From CAWJMD01 sp963700925 (GTDB lineage: Bacteria; Actinomycetota; Actinomycetes; Actinomycetales; CAWJMD01): a stretch of DNA of 64,000 nt. Below the pieces are notes generated by a model, which worked only from the letters and a program-made list of their open reading frames with translations, was not told where the DNA came from and did not search any database. The position numbers were made by a program, and so were the translations under genes. This document shows, one piece after another, positions 16,358 through 25,151 of this stretch. The stretch's first letter is position 1, and each line of letters starts with the position of its first letter. The stretch is from assembly GCA_963700925.1 (NCBI GenBank), contig OY969553.1, forward strand, positions 558,001-622,000, written 5' to 3'.

Positions 16358-16957
16358 TCATTCCTGGTACGAGTACCGCTCCTCGCGCCACGGGTCGCCC
16401 ACCAAGTGGTAGCCGCGCTGTTCCCAGAAGCCCCTCACCGGCTCCGTCAGGTACTCGATGCCGCGCAGCCACTTCGGGCCCTTGAACCCGTACAGGTGCG
16501 GCACCACGAGCCGCAGCGGCCAGCCGTGCTCTGGCGTCAGGTCGGCGCCGTCGACGCGGGTGGCCAGCAGGGCGCGTGGACTGGCGAGGTCCTCGATGCG
16601 CAGCGTGCTCGAGTAGCCGTATTCGGCCCACGCCTGCACGTGGGTGACGTCATCGGAGGGCGGCACCAGCTCGAGGAGGGATCGGCAGGCGATGCCCTCC
16701 CAGACACGATCGACCTGGGTCCAGCGTGAGACGCAGTGCTGGTCACCCCGAACCGTCGTGCGCGGCATGGCTCGCACCTCGTCGAGAGTGAACTCGCGGG
16801 GGCCACCGGTCGCCGTCGCGCCTGTCACGGCCAGGCGCCACGTGTCGGGTCTCGACCGAGGAACCCGTCCGTAGTGCTGCGCCTTGTGGCGGGTGGCCCG
16901 CCGCTGCCCCGGCGGGAGCACACGAGGGGCGGCGTCGTGCGAGTGCGGCTCGGTCAC
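16358..16957 (-). CDS. Sulfite oxidase-like molybdopterin-binding protein
   Basis: A 199-residue protein of the sulfite oxidase/YedY molybdopterin domain family (COG2041). Family features include FTLDEVRAMPRTTVRGDQHCVSRWTQVDRVWEGI, with the Cys expected to ligate molybdenum, and later GADLTPEHGWPLRLVVPHLYGFKGPKWLRGIEYL. There is no twin-arginine signal, heme domain or dimerisation domain, so it appears cytosolic and minimal. The GTG at 16957 overlaps the threonine aldolase stop (GTGA), so the two genes are coupled. The substrate is unknown; small relatives in actinobacteria are largely uncharacterised. Confidence 0.78.
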   Translation of the reverse strand: MTEPHSHDAAPRVLPPGQRRATRHKAQHYGRVPRSRPDTWRLAVTGATATGGPREFTLDEVRAMPRTTVRGDQHCVSRWTQVDRVWEGIACRSLLELVPPSDDVTHVQAWAEYGYSSTLRIEDLASPRALLATRVDGADLTPEHGWPLRLVVPHLYGFKGPKWLRGIEYLTEPVRGFWEQRGYHLVGDPWREERYSYQE

Positions 16958-18075
16958 GCGCCGACGCCCTCGTTCCTGGACGACGCCTCGTCGCGGGCGC
17001 GCGCGACGACACGCGACAGCACCTGGGTGGCGCGCTCGACAGCGGCGTCGTCGAGATCGAGGTGGGTGACCGCGCGGAGCGCGTACGTCCCCAGAGCCGA
17101 GACCAGGACGCCTTCTGCTGCAGCCTCTTTCGCGAGTGGGGCTGCCGGGATTCCCGCTGCACGGAGGTCCAGCACGACGATGTTCGTGCGCGTCTGAGCA
17201 GGATCGATGGCGGACGGCAGCACGACCGCGAGGGCCTCGGCGAGATGCTTGGCTCGCCGGTGGTCGTCGGCGAGCCGTCGCACGTGGTGGTCGAGCGCGT
17301 AGTGGCCGGCGGCTGCGAGCACGCCGACCTGGCGCATCCCGGCACCCATCCGCTTGCGCCACACGCGGGCACGGGCGATGCCCTCCGACGAGGCCACGAG
17401 CACCGAGCCGATCGGCGCCCCGAGACCCTTCGACAGGCAGACCGAGACGGTGTCGGCCAGGGCGCCGTACTCGGTCAGCGGCACACCGTCGGCCACGTGC
17501 GCGTTCCAGAGCCTGGCCCCGTCGAGGTGCACCGCGACACCCGCGTCGGCCGTGCCCTCACGGACCCGCTTCAGGGCAGCCAGGGGCTGGACGGTGCCCC
17601 CGCCGAAGTTGTGGGTGTTCTCGACAGCCACCGCACCCGTCGACACCAGGTACGGACCCCCGTCCGGCACCATCATCGCCAGCGGCACCTCGGGGTCGAG
17701 CAGGCCGACCGGCTTACCGGGAGGCTGGGCGTCCCAGGTGCGGGTGGTGATGCCCGATGTGACGGCGTGTGCTCCGAGTTCGGCTCGAACGAGGTGAGCC
17801 AGGCTGTCGCACAAGAGTTCTCGGCCCGGCTCGACCAGCAGTCGAACGCCGAGGACGTTCGCGAGCGAGCCGGTGGGGGTGAACAGGCCCGCCTCATGAC
17901 CCAGCAGGTCCGCCACGCGGCGCTCGAGGGCGTTGACCGTGGTGTCCTCGCCGTAGACGTCGTCACCGACCTCGGCGTCTGCCATCGCCTGGCGCATTCC
18001 AGGCACAGGGCGGGTCAGCGTGTCCGAGCGCAGGTCGACGGTCGGGTGGGCGGACGACATTGCGTCAGTGGCCAC
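16954..18075 (-). CDS. ltaE: Low-specificity threonine aldolase
   Basis: A 373-residue PLP enzyme of fold type I that cleaves L-threonine or allo-threonine to glycine and acetaldehyde. Motifs are VDLRSDTLTRPVPGMRQAMADAEVGDDVYGEDTTV near the start, LFTPTGSLANVLGVRLL, VENTHNFGGGTVQPL, VHLDGARLWNA with the PLP-contacting Asp, and VSVCLSKGLGAPIGSVL with the Schiff-base Lys. The GTG at 18075 overlaps aroG by 11 bp; an ATG at 18060 (MSSAHPTVDLR) is equally possible. It is coupled to the sulfite-oxidase-like gene downstream. Confidence 0.87.
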   Translation of the reverse strand: MATDAMSSAHPTVDLRSDTLTRPVPGMRQAMADAEVGDDVYGEDTTVNALERRVADLLGHEAGLFTPTGSLANVLGVRLLVEPGRELLCDSLAHLVRAELGAHAVTSGITTRTWDAQPPGKPVGLLDPEVPLAMMVPDGGPYLVSTGAVAVENTHNFGGGTVQPLAALKRVREGTADAGVAVHLDGARLWNAHVADGVPLTEYGALADTVSVCLSKGLGAPIGSVLVASSEGIARARVWRKRMGAGMRQVGVLAAAGHYALDHHVRRLADDHRRAKHLAEALAVVLPSAIDPAQTRTNIVVLDLRAAGIPAAPLAKEAAAEGVLVSALGTYALRAVTHLDLDDAAVERATQVLSRVVARARDEASSRNEGVGA

Positions 18076-19465
18076 GCAGCATGTCGGACACCAGGAACGC
18101 GAGCTCGAGCGACTGCTGGTGGTTCAGCCGCGGGTCGCACAGGCTCTCGTAGCGCGTCGCCAGGTCGGCGTCCGAGATCTCCTCGAAGCCGCCGAGGATC
18201 TCCGTGACGTCCTCGCCCGTGAGCTCGATGTGCAGGCCGCCGGGCACGGTCCCCAGACCTCGGTGCACCTCGAAGAACCCGCGCACCTCCTCGATGACGT
18301 CGTCGAACCGACGGGTCTTGTAGCCGCTGGGAGAGCTGAACGTGTTGCCGTGCATGGGATCACACGTCCACAGCACCTGAGCCCCTGAGGCCGTCACCTT
18401 CTCGACCAGGCCGGGCAGCACGTCGCGGATGTGGCCTGCGCCCATCCGTGTGATGAACGTCAGCCGCCCGGGCTCGCGAGTCGGGTCGAGGCGGTCGATC
18501 AGCGCCAGCGCGTCGTCGGCGGTGGTGCCCGGGCCGAGCTTGACGCCGATCGGGTTGCGGATGCGCGACGCGAACTCGATGTGGGCGCCGTCGAGCTGGC
18601 GCGTGCGCTCGCCGATCCAGACCATGTGCGCCGACACGTCGTACGGCAGTCCCGTCCGCGAGTCGATGCGTGTCAGGGCTCGTTCGTAGTCGAGCAGCAG
18701 CGCCTCGTGGCTCGCGAAGAACTCGACCGTTCGCAGGGCATCGAAGTCGGCGCCGCAGGCGTCCATGAAGGCCATCGCACGGTCGATCTCGGCCGCGAGC
18801 GCCTCGTACCGCGAGTTGGCGGCGCTGCCGGCGAAGCCCCGGTTCCACTCGTGCACCTGGCGCAGGTCGGCGAAACCGCCGGTGGTGAAGGCGCGGATCA
18901 GGTTCAGCGTCGCCGACGCCGTGTGATACGCCCGCAACAGCCTTCGCGCGTCGGGCGCACGAGCGGCCGGCGTGAACGCGTAGTCGTTCACGGCGTCGCC
19001 GCGGTAGGCGGGCAGCGTGACACCCTCGCGGGTCTCGTCGTGGCTGCTGCGCGGCTTCGCGTACTGCCCCGCCATCCGGCCCATCTTGATCACCGGCAGG
19101 CTGGCGCCGTACGTCAGCACGACCGCCATCTGCAGAACGGTCTTGATGCGGTTGCGGATCTGGTCCGCGGTGGCCCCCGCGAAGGTCTCCGCGCAGTCGC
19201 CACCCTGGAGCAGGAAAGCCTTGCCCGCGGCCGCGTCCGCCAGCCGGCCCTTCAGCAGGTCGCACTCACCGGCGAAGACCAGCGGCGGCAGTACCGCCAG
19301 CTCCTCGACCGTCGCGGCGAGCGCCTCGGCGTCGGCCCAGATCGGCTGCTGCGCGGCGGGAAAGGCACGCCAGCTGTCAAGACCCGCCATCGGGGTGGTC
19401 GCGGCGGACGGCGTCGCCGACTCGGCTGAAGTCGCCACGGCGCGCGGATCGGACACGGTGCTCAC
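18065..19465 (-). CDS. aroG: Type II DAHP synthase
   Basis: A 466-residue class II 3-deoxy-D-arabino-heptulosonate-7-phosphate synthase, the first enzyme of the shikimate pathway (PEP + erythrose-4-phosphate). It has the plant/actinobacterial-type sequence: FAGECDLLKGRLADAAAGKAFLLQGGDCAETF with the metal-binding Cys, KMGRMAGQYAKPRSS, GDAVNDYAFT, RTVEFFASHEALLLDYERALTR, and the C-terminal WTCDPMHGNTFSS and GGLHIELTGEDVTE. Length is normal for this class. It follows pfkA by 46 bp and corresponds in position to M. tuberculosis aroG (Rv2178c). Confidence 0.94.
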   Translation of the reverse strand: MSTVSDPRAVATSAESATPSAATTPMAGLDSWRAFPAAQQPIWADAEALAATVEELAVLPPLVFAGECDLLKGRLADAAAGKAFLLQGGDCAETFAGATADQIRNRIKTVLQMAVVLTYGASLPVIKMGRMAGQYAKPRSSHDETREGVTLPAYRGDAVNDYAFTPAARAPDARRLLRAYHTASATLNLIRAFTTGGFADLRQVHEWNRGFAGSAANSRYEALAAEIDRAMAFMDACGADFDALRTVEFFASHEALLLDYERALTRIDSRTGLPYDVSAHMVWIGERTRQLDGAHIEFASRIRNPIGVKLGPGTTADDALALIDRLDPTREPGRLTFITRMGAGHIRDVLPGLVEKVTASGAQVLWTCDPMHGNTFSSPSGYKTRRFDDVIEEVRGFFEVHRGLGTVPGGLHIELTGEDVTEILGGFEEISDADLATRYESLCDPRLNHQQSLELAFLVSDMLRGH

Positions 19466-19511
19466 CTTCCCAGGGTAGGCCCGTGCTCTCAGCGCCCCGG
19501 CGCCGCGTCCG

Positions 19512-20540
19512 TCAGCCGGACACCGAGCCCATCTCCTCGATGCGCTCGGCGGGGACGGTCTTCAGCACACCGGTCGCCTCCCCCAGGGGCACCTGCACGA
19601 TGTCGGTGCCACGCAACGCGGCCATCGTTCCGAAGTTGCCCTCGTGGATCGCGGTGATGGCCGAGAGTCCCGAGCGCGTGCCGAGGATGCGGTCGAAAGC
19701 CGTTGGGGTGCCGCCGCGCATCAGGTGACCGAGCACGGTGACACGGCTCTCGATGCCCTCGATGCGTTCTTGCAGAATCGATTCCAGGGCCTGGCCGACT
19801 CCCTTGAGCTGCACGTGACCGAACGCGTCGAGCTCGGCCTCCGTGGTGGTGAGGGTGCCTCCGGTCGGGTGGGCGCCCTCCGCGATCACGATGAGCGGCG
19901 CCTCCCCGCGTCCGATGACGCCCCTGACGGTCTCCGCGACCTCATCGGGGTCGTAGGGCTGTTCGGGCAGCAGGGTGACGTGCGCCGACGACGCCATGCC
20001 GGTGTGCAGGGCCGTCCAGCCTGCATGGCGACCCATCACCTCCACGATCATCGTCCGGTGGTGCGACGCGCCGGTGGTGGCGAGCCGGTCGCAGGCGTCG
20101 ACGGCGATCTGCACCGCCGTGTCGAAGCCGAACGTGTAGTCGGTCGCCGACAGGTCGTTGTCGATCGTCTTGGGCGCGCCGACCACGGGCGTGCCGGCCT
20201 CGTGCAGCCGGGTGGCCACGCCGAGGGTGTCCTCGCCGCCGATGGCGAGGAGGGCGTCGACGCCGAGGTCGGCGAGCGTGGCCGCGATCGTCTCCAGCCC
20301 GCGGTCGATCTTCACCGGGTTGGTGCGTGACGACCCGAGGATGGTGCCGCCGAGCGGCAGGATGTGCCGCACCCGGTCGGCGTCCAAGGTCATCGTCAGC
20401 CGCTGGAGGGGGCCTTTCCAGCCGTCCCGGAAGCCGACGAAGTCCATCCCGAACTCGCTGGTGCCCTTGAGCACTGCGGCCCTGATCACGGCATTGAGTC
20501 CGGGGCAGTCGCCGCCGCCGGTGAGTACGCCTACGCGCAT
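19512..20540 (-). CDS. pfkA: 6-phosphofructokinase, probably pyrophosphate-dependent (group III)
   Basis: A 342-residue phosphofructokinase beginning MRVGVLTGGGDCPGLNAVIRAAV. The nucleotide/PPi site reads IGGEDTLG with Asp104, and the catalytic loop reads APKTIDNDL with Lys124. ATP-dependent enzymes such as E. coli PfkA have Gly at both positions, whereas the PPi-dependent enzyme of Amycolatopsis methanolica has Asp104 and Lys124. The fructose-6-phosphate motif MGRHAGW and a C-terminal HLMRGGTPTAFDR are intact. A strong GAGGAG site precedes the ATG. PPi use would make this step of glycolysis reversible. Confidence 0.88.
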   Translation of the reverse strand: MRVGVLTGGGDCPGLNAVIRAAVLKGTSEFGMDFVGFRDGWKGPLQRLTMTLDADRVRHILPLGGTILGSSRTNPVKIDRGLETIAATLADLGVDALLAIGGEDTLGVATRLHEAGTPVVGAPKTIDNDLSATDYTFGFDTAVQIAVDACDRLATTGASHHRTMIVEVMGRHAGWTALHTGMASSAHVTLLPEQPYDPDEVAETVRGVIGRGEAPLIVIAEGAHPTGGTLTTTEAELDAFGHVQLKGVGQALESILQERIEGIESRVTVLGHLMRGGTPTAFDRILGTRSGLSAITAIHEGNFGTMAALRGTDIVQVPLGEATGVLKTVPAERIEEMGSVSG

Positions 20541-20693
20541 GGCGTGTCCTCCTCGAAGAGATCGTCGTGTCTCGGTGAGGTGCTGGTCGCGGCGCCGTTG
20601 CCGGATCGCACTGTTGTGGTGTTGCTGGCCGAGCGCGACGACTCTAGGGGTTGGATGGCCTGCTGGTGAATCCGGTCACATGGTGGGCGCGCC

Positions 20694-21386
20694 CTACGGC
20701 ACGGCTCGCCGCAACCCGAGGTAGGCGACGCCGGCCAGGGTGACGCCCACGAGCAGCGGCCAGCCGGCAACCATCGCCAGTGGAGACGTGCTCGTGAACC
20801 AGTGCCCGACGGACGGCCAGGCGTCGCGCCATGTCACGAGAGTGGCCCAGGCGCCGCCGAGCGCGATGGACAGCACCATCAGCGCGAACAGACCGTTCGA
20901 GCCCCAGCGCTTGTGCACGACACCGCAGAAGACGCCGACGAAGGAGAAGGCGATGAAGGGCACCGCGTAGACCACCAGCTGGACGAGCAGGTTGTCGTGG
21001 CGCAGGTACGGCATGGCGAAGAACTCCAGGCCGAGGCCCCAGCCTCGCGTGGCGTCCTCGACCAGTCGCAGCACGACGAGCACCGCCGCGAACGCCAGCG
21101 ACTCCGCGAGGATGAGTAGCGCCGTCCCCGCGAAGAACGCCCGCCGAGTGACGCTCAGCCCTGCGAGGAACGGGAACACCTGGGAGACCGACTGCACGCA
21201 GCCCACGAAGACCACGACGTAGATGGAGAGGAGCCCACCGGTGGTCGAGTCGTCGGGTGCCCCGCCCATGGTGCCGAAGACGGCGAGGTTGGCCACGAAG
21301 GCGATCGCGAGAACGCCGAACGGCCAACCGATCGCGGCCGGCCAGGCAATCAGCTGGATGCGGGCGACGTCGAGCACGCGGTTCAT
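20694..21386 (-). CDS. ABC transporter permease subunit
   Basis: A 230-residue protein with six predicted membrane helices (for example VRIQLIAWPAAIGWPFGVLAIAFVA and FALMVLSIALGGAWATLV). There is no catalytic motif. Its start overlaps the stop of the ATP-binding subunit gene by 4 bp, so the pair forms an ABC-2-like exporter downstream of a YtrA-type GntR regulator. Comparable GntR-ABC operons respond to cell-envelope stress. The substrate is unknown. Confidence 0.7.
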   Translation of the reverse strand: MNRVLDVARIQLIAWPAAIGWPFGVLAIAFVANLAVFGTMGGAPDDSTTGGLLSIYVVVFVGCVQSVSQVFPFLAGLSVTRRAFFAGTALLILAESLAFAAVLVVLRLVEDATRGWGLGLEFFAMPYLRHDNLLVQLVVYAVPFIAFSFVGVFCGVVHKRWGSNGLFALMVLSIALGGAWATLVTWRDAWPSVGHWFTSTSPLAMVAGWPLLVGVTLAGVAYLGLRRAVP

Positions 21387-22375
21387 GACTGGTCCTTTGC
21401 TGCCGTGCTGAGCGCTGTGTTGGCGTCGCGGCCGTCGTCGCGGCCGTTGTCGGGATGCTCGAGGTCGTTCGCCGCCTCGCTCGGGCCGGTGGACCGGGTT
21501 CCCGACGTGGTGCGGACGACGAGCTGCTGCAGCGTGACGGGCTCGACCTCCAGTCCGAGAGCCACGGCCTCGGCACGCCCGGCAGAGCCCATGCGGCCGG
21601 TGACGGTGGCGCGACTCACACCTCCCAGGGACTCCTGGTGCAGTACGCGGCGATCCGTGCCGAAGCGGTCGACCAACGCTGTCGGCCCGGTGACGAGCGC
21701 GGCGTCGTCGCGCAGTGCCTCGTTGTCGGCGTCGAGCACCACCCGTCCGTGATCGAGAAGCACCACGTGCTCGATCAGCCCGCTGACCTCGTCGATCAGG
21801 TGCGTCGAGAGCACCACGGTGCGCGGGTGCTCGGCGTAGTCGGCGAGGAGGCGGTCGTAGAACAGCTGGCGCGCAACGGCATCGAGCCCGAGGTAGGGCT
21901 CGTCGAAGAGGGTCAGCTCGGCGCGCGAGGCGAGGCCCACCACCACACCGACGGCGGAGAGCATGCCGCGCGACAGCTTCTTCATCGAGCGGTCGGACGG
22001 CAGGTCGAAGTCACGCAGCAGCTCTTCGGCGAAGTCGCCGTCCCAGCGGGGGTAGAGCATCGCGGCGGCCTTGACGACGTGCTTGACCCTGAAGCTGTCG
22101 GGAAAGGTCTGGCTCTCGCGGATCATGCAGACCCGTTGCAGCACAGCGTCGTTCTCGTACGGGTCCGACCCGAAGAGGCGCACGTGACCGCCACTCGCGA
22201 AGCGCTGCGCGACCAGGATCTGCAGAAGGGTGGTCTTGCCGGCGCCGTTGCGTCCGAGCAGCCCGTGGATGGTGTCGGCGGCGAGCTCGAGGTTCACGTC
22301 GTCGAGTGCGGTGACGCGCGAGTACCGCCGAGTCAGCCCGCGCACGGAGACGACGGACTCGCCGGCCGCGCTCAC
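21383..22375 (-). CDS. ABC transporter ATP-binding protein
   Basis: A 330-residue ATPase. Walker A is GLLGRNGAGKTT, the signature motif is degenerate (KKLSRGMLSAVG, with LSRGM in place of LSGGQ), Walker B is LTLFDEPYLGLD, and the switch His is in VVLSTHLIDE. The C-terminal about 100 residues are an extra domain ending in a Ser/Asp-rich tail. The GTG at 22375 overlaps the stop of the GntR gene (GTGA), so regulator, ATPase and permease are translated as one unit. It powers export of an unknown substrate with the permease encoded next. Confidence 0.85.
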   Translation of the reverse strand: MSAAGESVVSVRGLTRRYSRVTALDDVNLELAADTIHGLLGRNGAGKTTLLQILVAQRFASGGHVRLFGSDPYENDAVLQRVCMIRESQTFPDSFRVKHVVKAAAMLYPRWDGDFAEELLRDFDLPSDRSMKKLSRGMLSAVGVVVGLASRAELTLFDEPYLGLDAVARQLFYDRLLADYAEHPRTVVLSTHLIDEVSGLIEHVVLLDHGRVVLDADNEALRDDAALVTGPTALVDRFGTDRRVLHQESLGGVSRATVTGRMGSAGRAEAVALGLEVEPVTLQQLVVRTTSGTRSTGPSEAANDLEHPDNGRDDGRDANTALSTAAKDQS

Positions 22376-22737
22376 CGGAGCACCTCGAGACCGGCCCGAG
22401 CGACCATCGACTGCACGTCGTCCGTGGTCAGGCCGAGGGTGCGGGCCCGGCCGACGAGCGGCTCGACGTACTCGCGCTCGAACTCGTCGCGTCGGCGTTG
22501 CAGCAGGCGCCTGCGGGCGCCGCCGGAGACGAACATGCCGATACCTCGCTTCTTGTAGAGGGTGCCGTCGGCCACCAGCTGGCTGACGCCCTTGGCGGCG
22601 GTGGCGGGGTTGATGCGGTGGAAGGCCGCGAGCTCGTTGGTGGACGGCGCCTGGCTCTCCTCGGGCAGCGAGCCGTCGAGGATCGACGCCTCGACCTGCT
22701 CGGCGATCTGGAGGAACAGGGGCCGCGTGGCATCCAC
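22372..22737 (-). CDS. GntR family regulator, YtrA type
   Basis: A 121-residue regulator. The winged helix is PLFLQIAEQVEASILDGSLPEESQAPSTNELAAFHRINPATAAKGVSQLVADGTLYKKRGIGMFV, the GntR signature. Only a short helical tail follows, as in the YtrA subfamily, whose genes head ABC-transporter operons and repress them. The downstream ATPase and permease genes fit that pattern. A 36-bp inverted repeat lies between this gene and glpK and is the likely operator. Confidence 0.87.
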   Translation of the reverse strand: MDATRPLFLQIAEQVEASILDGSLPEESQAPSTNELAAFHRINPATAAKGVSQLVADGTLYKKRGIGMFVSGGARRRLLQRRRDEFEREYVEPLVGRARTLGLTTDDVQSMVARAGLEVLR

Positions 22738-22767
22738 TAGCTGGGGTCCCCCGACCCGCGACGCAGG

Positions 22768-22803
22768 TTGCTTGGTTCATTAGTCATGTAGGTAACCATG
22801 CAA
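22768..22803. promoter_or_regulatory. Inverted repeat, probable YtrA-type operator
   Basis: TTGCTTGGTT (22768-22777) and AACCATGCAA (22794-22803) form 10-bp arms with a single mismatch around a 16-bp AT-rich spacer. The element sits 31 bp before the GntR start and 67 bp before the divergent glpK start. YtrA-type regulators bind long inverted repeats of this kind. Whether glpK is also affected is unknown. Confidence 0.55.
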
Positions 22804-22870
22804 CGTGATCGGTGCCGGAGTCAAGAGCACCCGGCCGCGTTTCAAAGGGACCGACAGTAGGGTCCGGTGC

Positions 22871-24385
22871 ATGAGCACGCGCCGCGCCGTCCTCGCGATC
22901 GACGAAGGAACCACAGGGGTCACCGCGCTGGTGGTCGGCGACGACGCCGGCGTGCTCGCCAAGGGCTACAGCGAGTTCCCGCAGCACTTCCCGCGGCCGG
23001 GCTGGGTCGAGCACCAGCCCGAGGAGATCTGGCAGGCAACGCTTTCGGCCTGCCGCGACGCACTGGGCGCCGCTGACGCGGAGCCCGGAGGCTCGGTCGA
23101 GGTCGCCAGCGTCGGCATCACCGACCAGCGCGAGACCGTCGTGCTCTGGGACAAGCAGACCCTGGCCGCGCCCCATCGGGCCATCGTCTGGCAGGACCGC
23201 CGCAGCGCGGGCGTCTGCGATCGCCTTCGAGAGGCCGGGCACGAGGACCGCATCGCCGAGCTGACCGGGCTGCGTCTGGATCCGTACTTCTCGGCGACCA
23301 AGCTCGCCTGGCTGGCCGAGCACGACCCCCGCGCCTGGGAGGGCGTCGTCGACGGGTCGGTCGCCGTCGGCACCGTCGACTCGTACCTCGTGGCCCGCCT
23401 CTCTGGCGGCGCACGCCACTTGACGGACGCCTCGAACGCTTCTCGCACACTGCTTTTCGACCTGAAGTCGGGAGAGTGGTCGGACGAGCTGTGCGAGCTC
23501 TTCGGCGTCCCGCGCGCGATGCTGCCCGAGGTCGTGCCGAGCTGGGGCGAGGTGGCCCGCACGGACCCAGCCGCGTTCCTCGGACTGGACGTTCCCGTCG
23601 CGGGCATCGCCGGTGACCAGCAGGCGGCACTGTTCGGGCAGGCGTGCTACGGCGTCGGCGACGCCAAGTGCACTTACGGCACAGGGTCTTTCGTCCTCGT
23701 CAACACTGGTGACACGCCCATCCCGGCACCTTTGGGCGATGGCGGCACCGGGCTCCTCTCAACGGTGGCATGGATGAGCCCGGACGGTGACCTCACGTAC
23801 GCGCAGGAGGGGTCGATCTTCGTCACCGGGGCGGCCGTGCAGTGGTTGCGTGACGGGCTGCAGATCGTCGGGTCGGCTGCCGAGACAGCGGCTGTCGCGA
23901 GCACCGTGCCCGACACCGGAGGCGTGGTGTTCGTCCCGGCGCTGACCGGGCTCGGCGCTCCCGACTGGGACCCGCAGGCCCGCGGCACGATCATCGGCAT
24001 CACCCGGGGAACCACCCGCGCGCACATCGTGCGGGCCACGCTCGAGGCCATCGCGTACGAGGTGCGCGACGTGGTGTCGTCGATCGAGCAGAAGGTGCCG
24101 GTGCTGCGCGTCGACGGTGGCGCCAGCGGCAACGACGTGCTGATGCAGTGGCAGGCCGACCAGCTCGGCGTCGTGGTCGAGCGCCCCAAGGTGCTCGAGA
24201 CGACCGGTCTGGGCGCCGCGTTCCTGGCGGGCCTGGGGACGGGAGTGTGGTCGTCGCAGGACGAGCTCGCCCAGACCTGGCAGCTCGACCGGCGCTTCGA
24301 GCCCGGCGACCGCGACGAGGCCGGCTACCGCCGCTGGCGTGCGGCCGTCGCGCGCTCGAAGGGGTGGGCCGCCCTCGTCGACTGA
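22871..24385 (+). CDS. glpK: Glycerol kinase
   Basis: A 504-residue FGGY-family kinase that phosphorylates glycerol to sn-glycerol 3-phosphate. It begins MSTRRAVLAIDEGTTGVTALVV (the phosphate-1 motif), and has GITDQRETVVLWD, AIVWQDRR, LDPYFSATKLAWL, AGDQQAALFGQACY, KCTYGTGSFVLVNTG, ALTGLGAPDWDPQARG and LRVDGGASGNDVLMQWQAD, all characteristic of GlpK. The ATG at 22871 is chosen because the domain starts there. No glpF or glpD gene is adjacent, so it stands alone. Confidence 0.93.
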   Translation: MSTRRAVLAIDEGTTGVTALVVGDDAGVLAKGYSEFPQHFPRPGWVEHQPEEIWQATLSACRDALGAADAEPGGSVEVASVGITDQRETVVLWDKQTLAAPHRAIVWQDRRSAGVCDRLREAGHEDRIAELTGLRLDPYFSATKLAWLAEHDPRAWEGVVDGSVAVGTVDSYLVARLSGGARHLTDASNASRTLLFDLKSGEWSDELCELFGVPRAMLPEVVPSWGEVARTDPAAFLGLDVPVAGIAGDQQAALFGQACYGVGDAKCTYGTGSFVLVNTGDTPIPAPLGDGGTGLLSTVAWMSPDGDLTYAQEGSIFVTGAAVQWLRDGLQIVGSAAETAAVASTVPDTGGVVFVPALTGLGAPDWDPQARGTIIGITRGTTRAHIVRATLEAIAYEVRDVVSSIEQKVPVLRVDGGASGNDVLMQWQADQLGVVVERPKVLETTGLGAAFLAGLGTGVWSSQDELAQTWQLDRRFEPGDRDEAGYRRWRAAVARSKGWAALVD

Positions 24386-24400
24386 CGTGTCACTCAGGTC

Positions 24401-25141
24401 TCAGGGAGCCACGCGTCCGTTCTTCTCGAACGCCGCGTGCGTCAAGGGCATCAGCTCGGTCCAGGCGCGCTCCATCTTCTCCGCGCACATCTCGATCTCG
24501 CGCTGCGGGAACGACGGGAATGCCGCGCTGTCGCGCTTGGTGCGCAGGGACAGGAAGTTCATCAGCGAGCGCGCGTTCATGGTGACGTACATCGACGAGT
24601 AGATCGTCACTGGCAGAACGATTCTCGCCACCTCGCGCGCCACGCCTGCATCGAGCATCTTCTGGTACGACGCGTACGCGTGCTCGCAGACCGAGCGAGT
24701 CTCCGCGTCGACCAGGGCTGTCTGCTCGGGGGTCCCGTCCACGAAGGTGTATGCCCCTGGCTTGCCCTCCTGCACCAGGCGCCGCTCGGGCCCGGGCACG
24801 TAGAAGACCGGTCGCAGTTCGCGGTAGCGCCCCGACTCCTCGTTGTACGACGCGATCCGGTGCCTCATGAACTCGCGGAACACGAAGATCGGCGCCTGCA
24901 CGTAGAAGGTCATCGAGTTGTGTTCAAACGGGGATCCATGTCTGTCCCGCATCAGGTAGTTGATCAAACCGCTCGACCGGCTCGCGTCTGCGTCGACGTC
25001 CTCGAGGCTCGACTCACCCTTGGTCGAGACGCGCGCCGCGAACAGCACGTCGGCGTCCTGGGCCGAGGATCGGACCAGTTCGACCGTGACGTCGGAGCGG
25101 AAGGTGGCGTCCTGCGGGGCGGTGGGGGTCTGCTCACTCAC
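24401..25141 (-). CDS. thyX: Flavin-dependent thymidylate synthase
   Basis: A 246-residue ThyX, which makes dTMP from dUMP using FAD, NADPH and methylene-THF. The diagnostic motif RHRxxSxNEESGRY is present (FMRHRIASYNEESGRY), together with HGSPFEHNSMTFYVQAPIFVFREF upstream and a C-terminal NARSLMNFLSLR that completes the substrate site. The start is GTG at 25141. thyX lies on the same side of dapB in many actinobacteria. It converges with glpK, with only 15 bp between stops. Confidence 0.95.
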   Translation of the reverse strand: MSEQTPTAPQDATFRSDVTVELVRSSAQDADVLFAARVSTKGESSLEDVDADASRSSGLINYLMRDRHGSPFEHNSMTFYVQAPIFVFREFMRHRIASYNEESGRYRELRPVFYVPGPERRLVQEGKPGAYTFVDGTPEQTALVDAETRSVCEHAYASYQKMLDAGVAREVARIVLPVTIYSSMYVTMNARSLMNFLSLRTKRDSAAFPSFPQREIEMCAEKMERAWTELMPLTHAAFEKNGRVAP

Positions 25142-25151
25142 CCGGTCGAGC

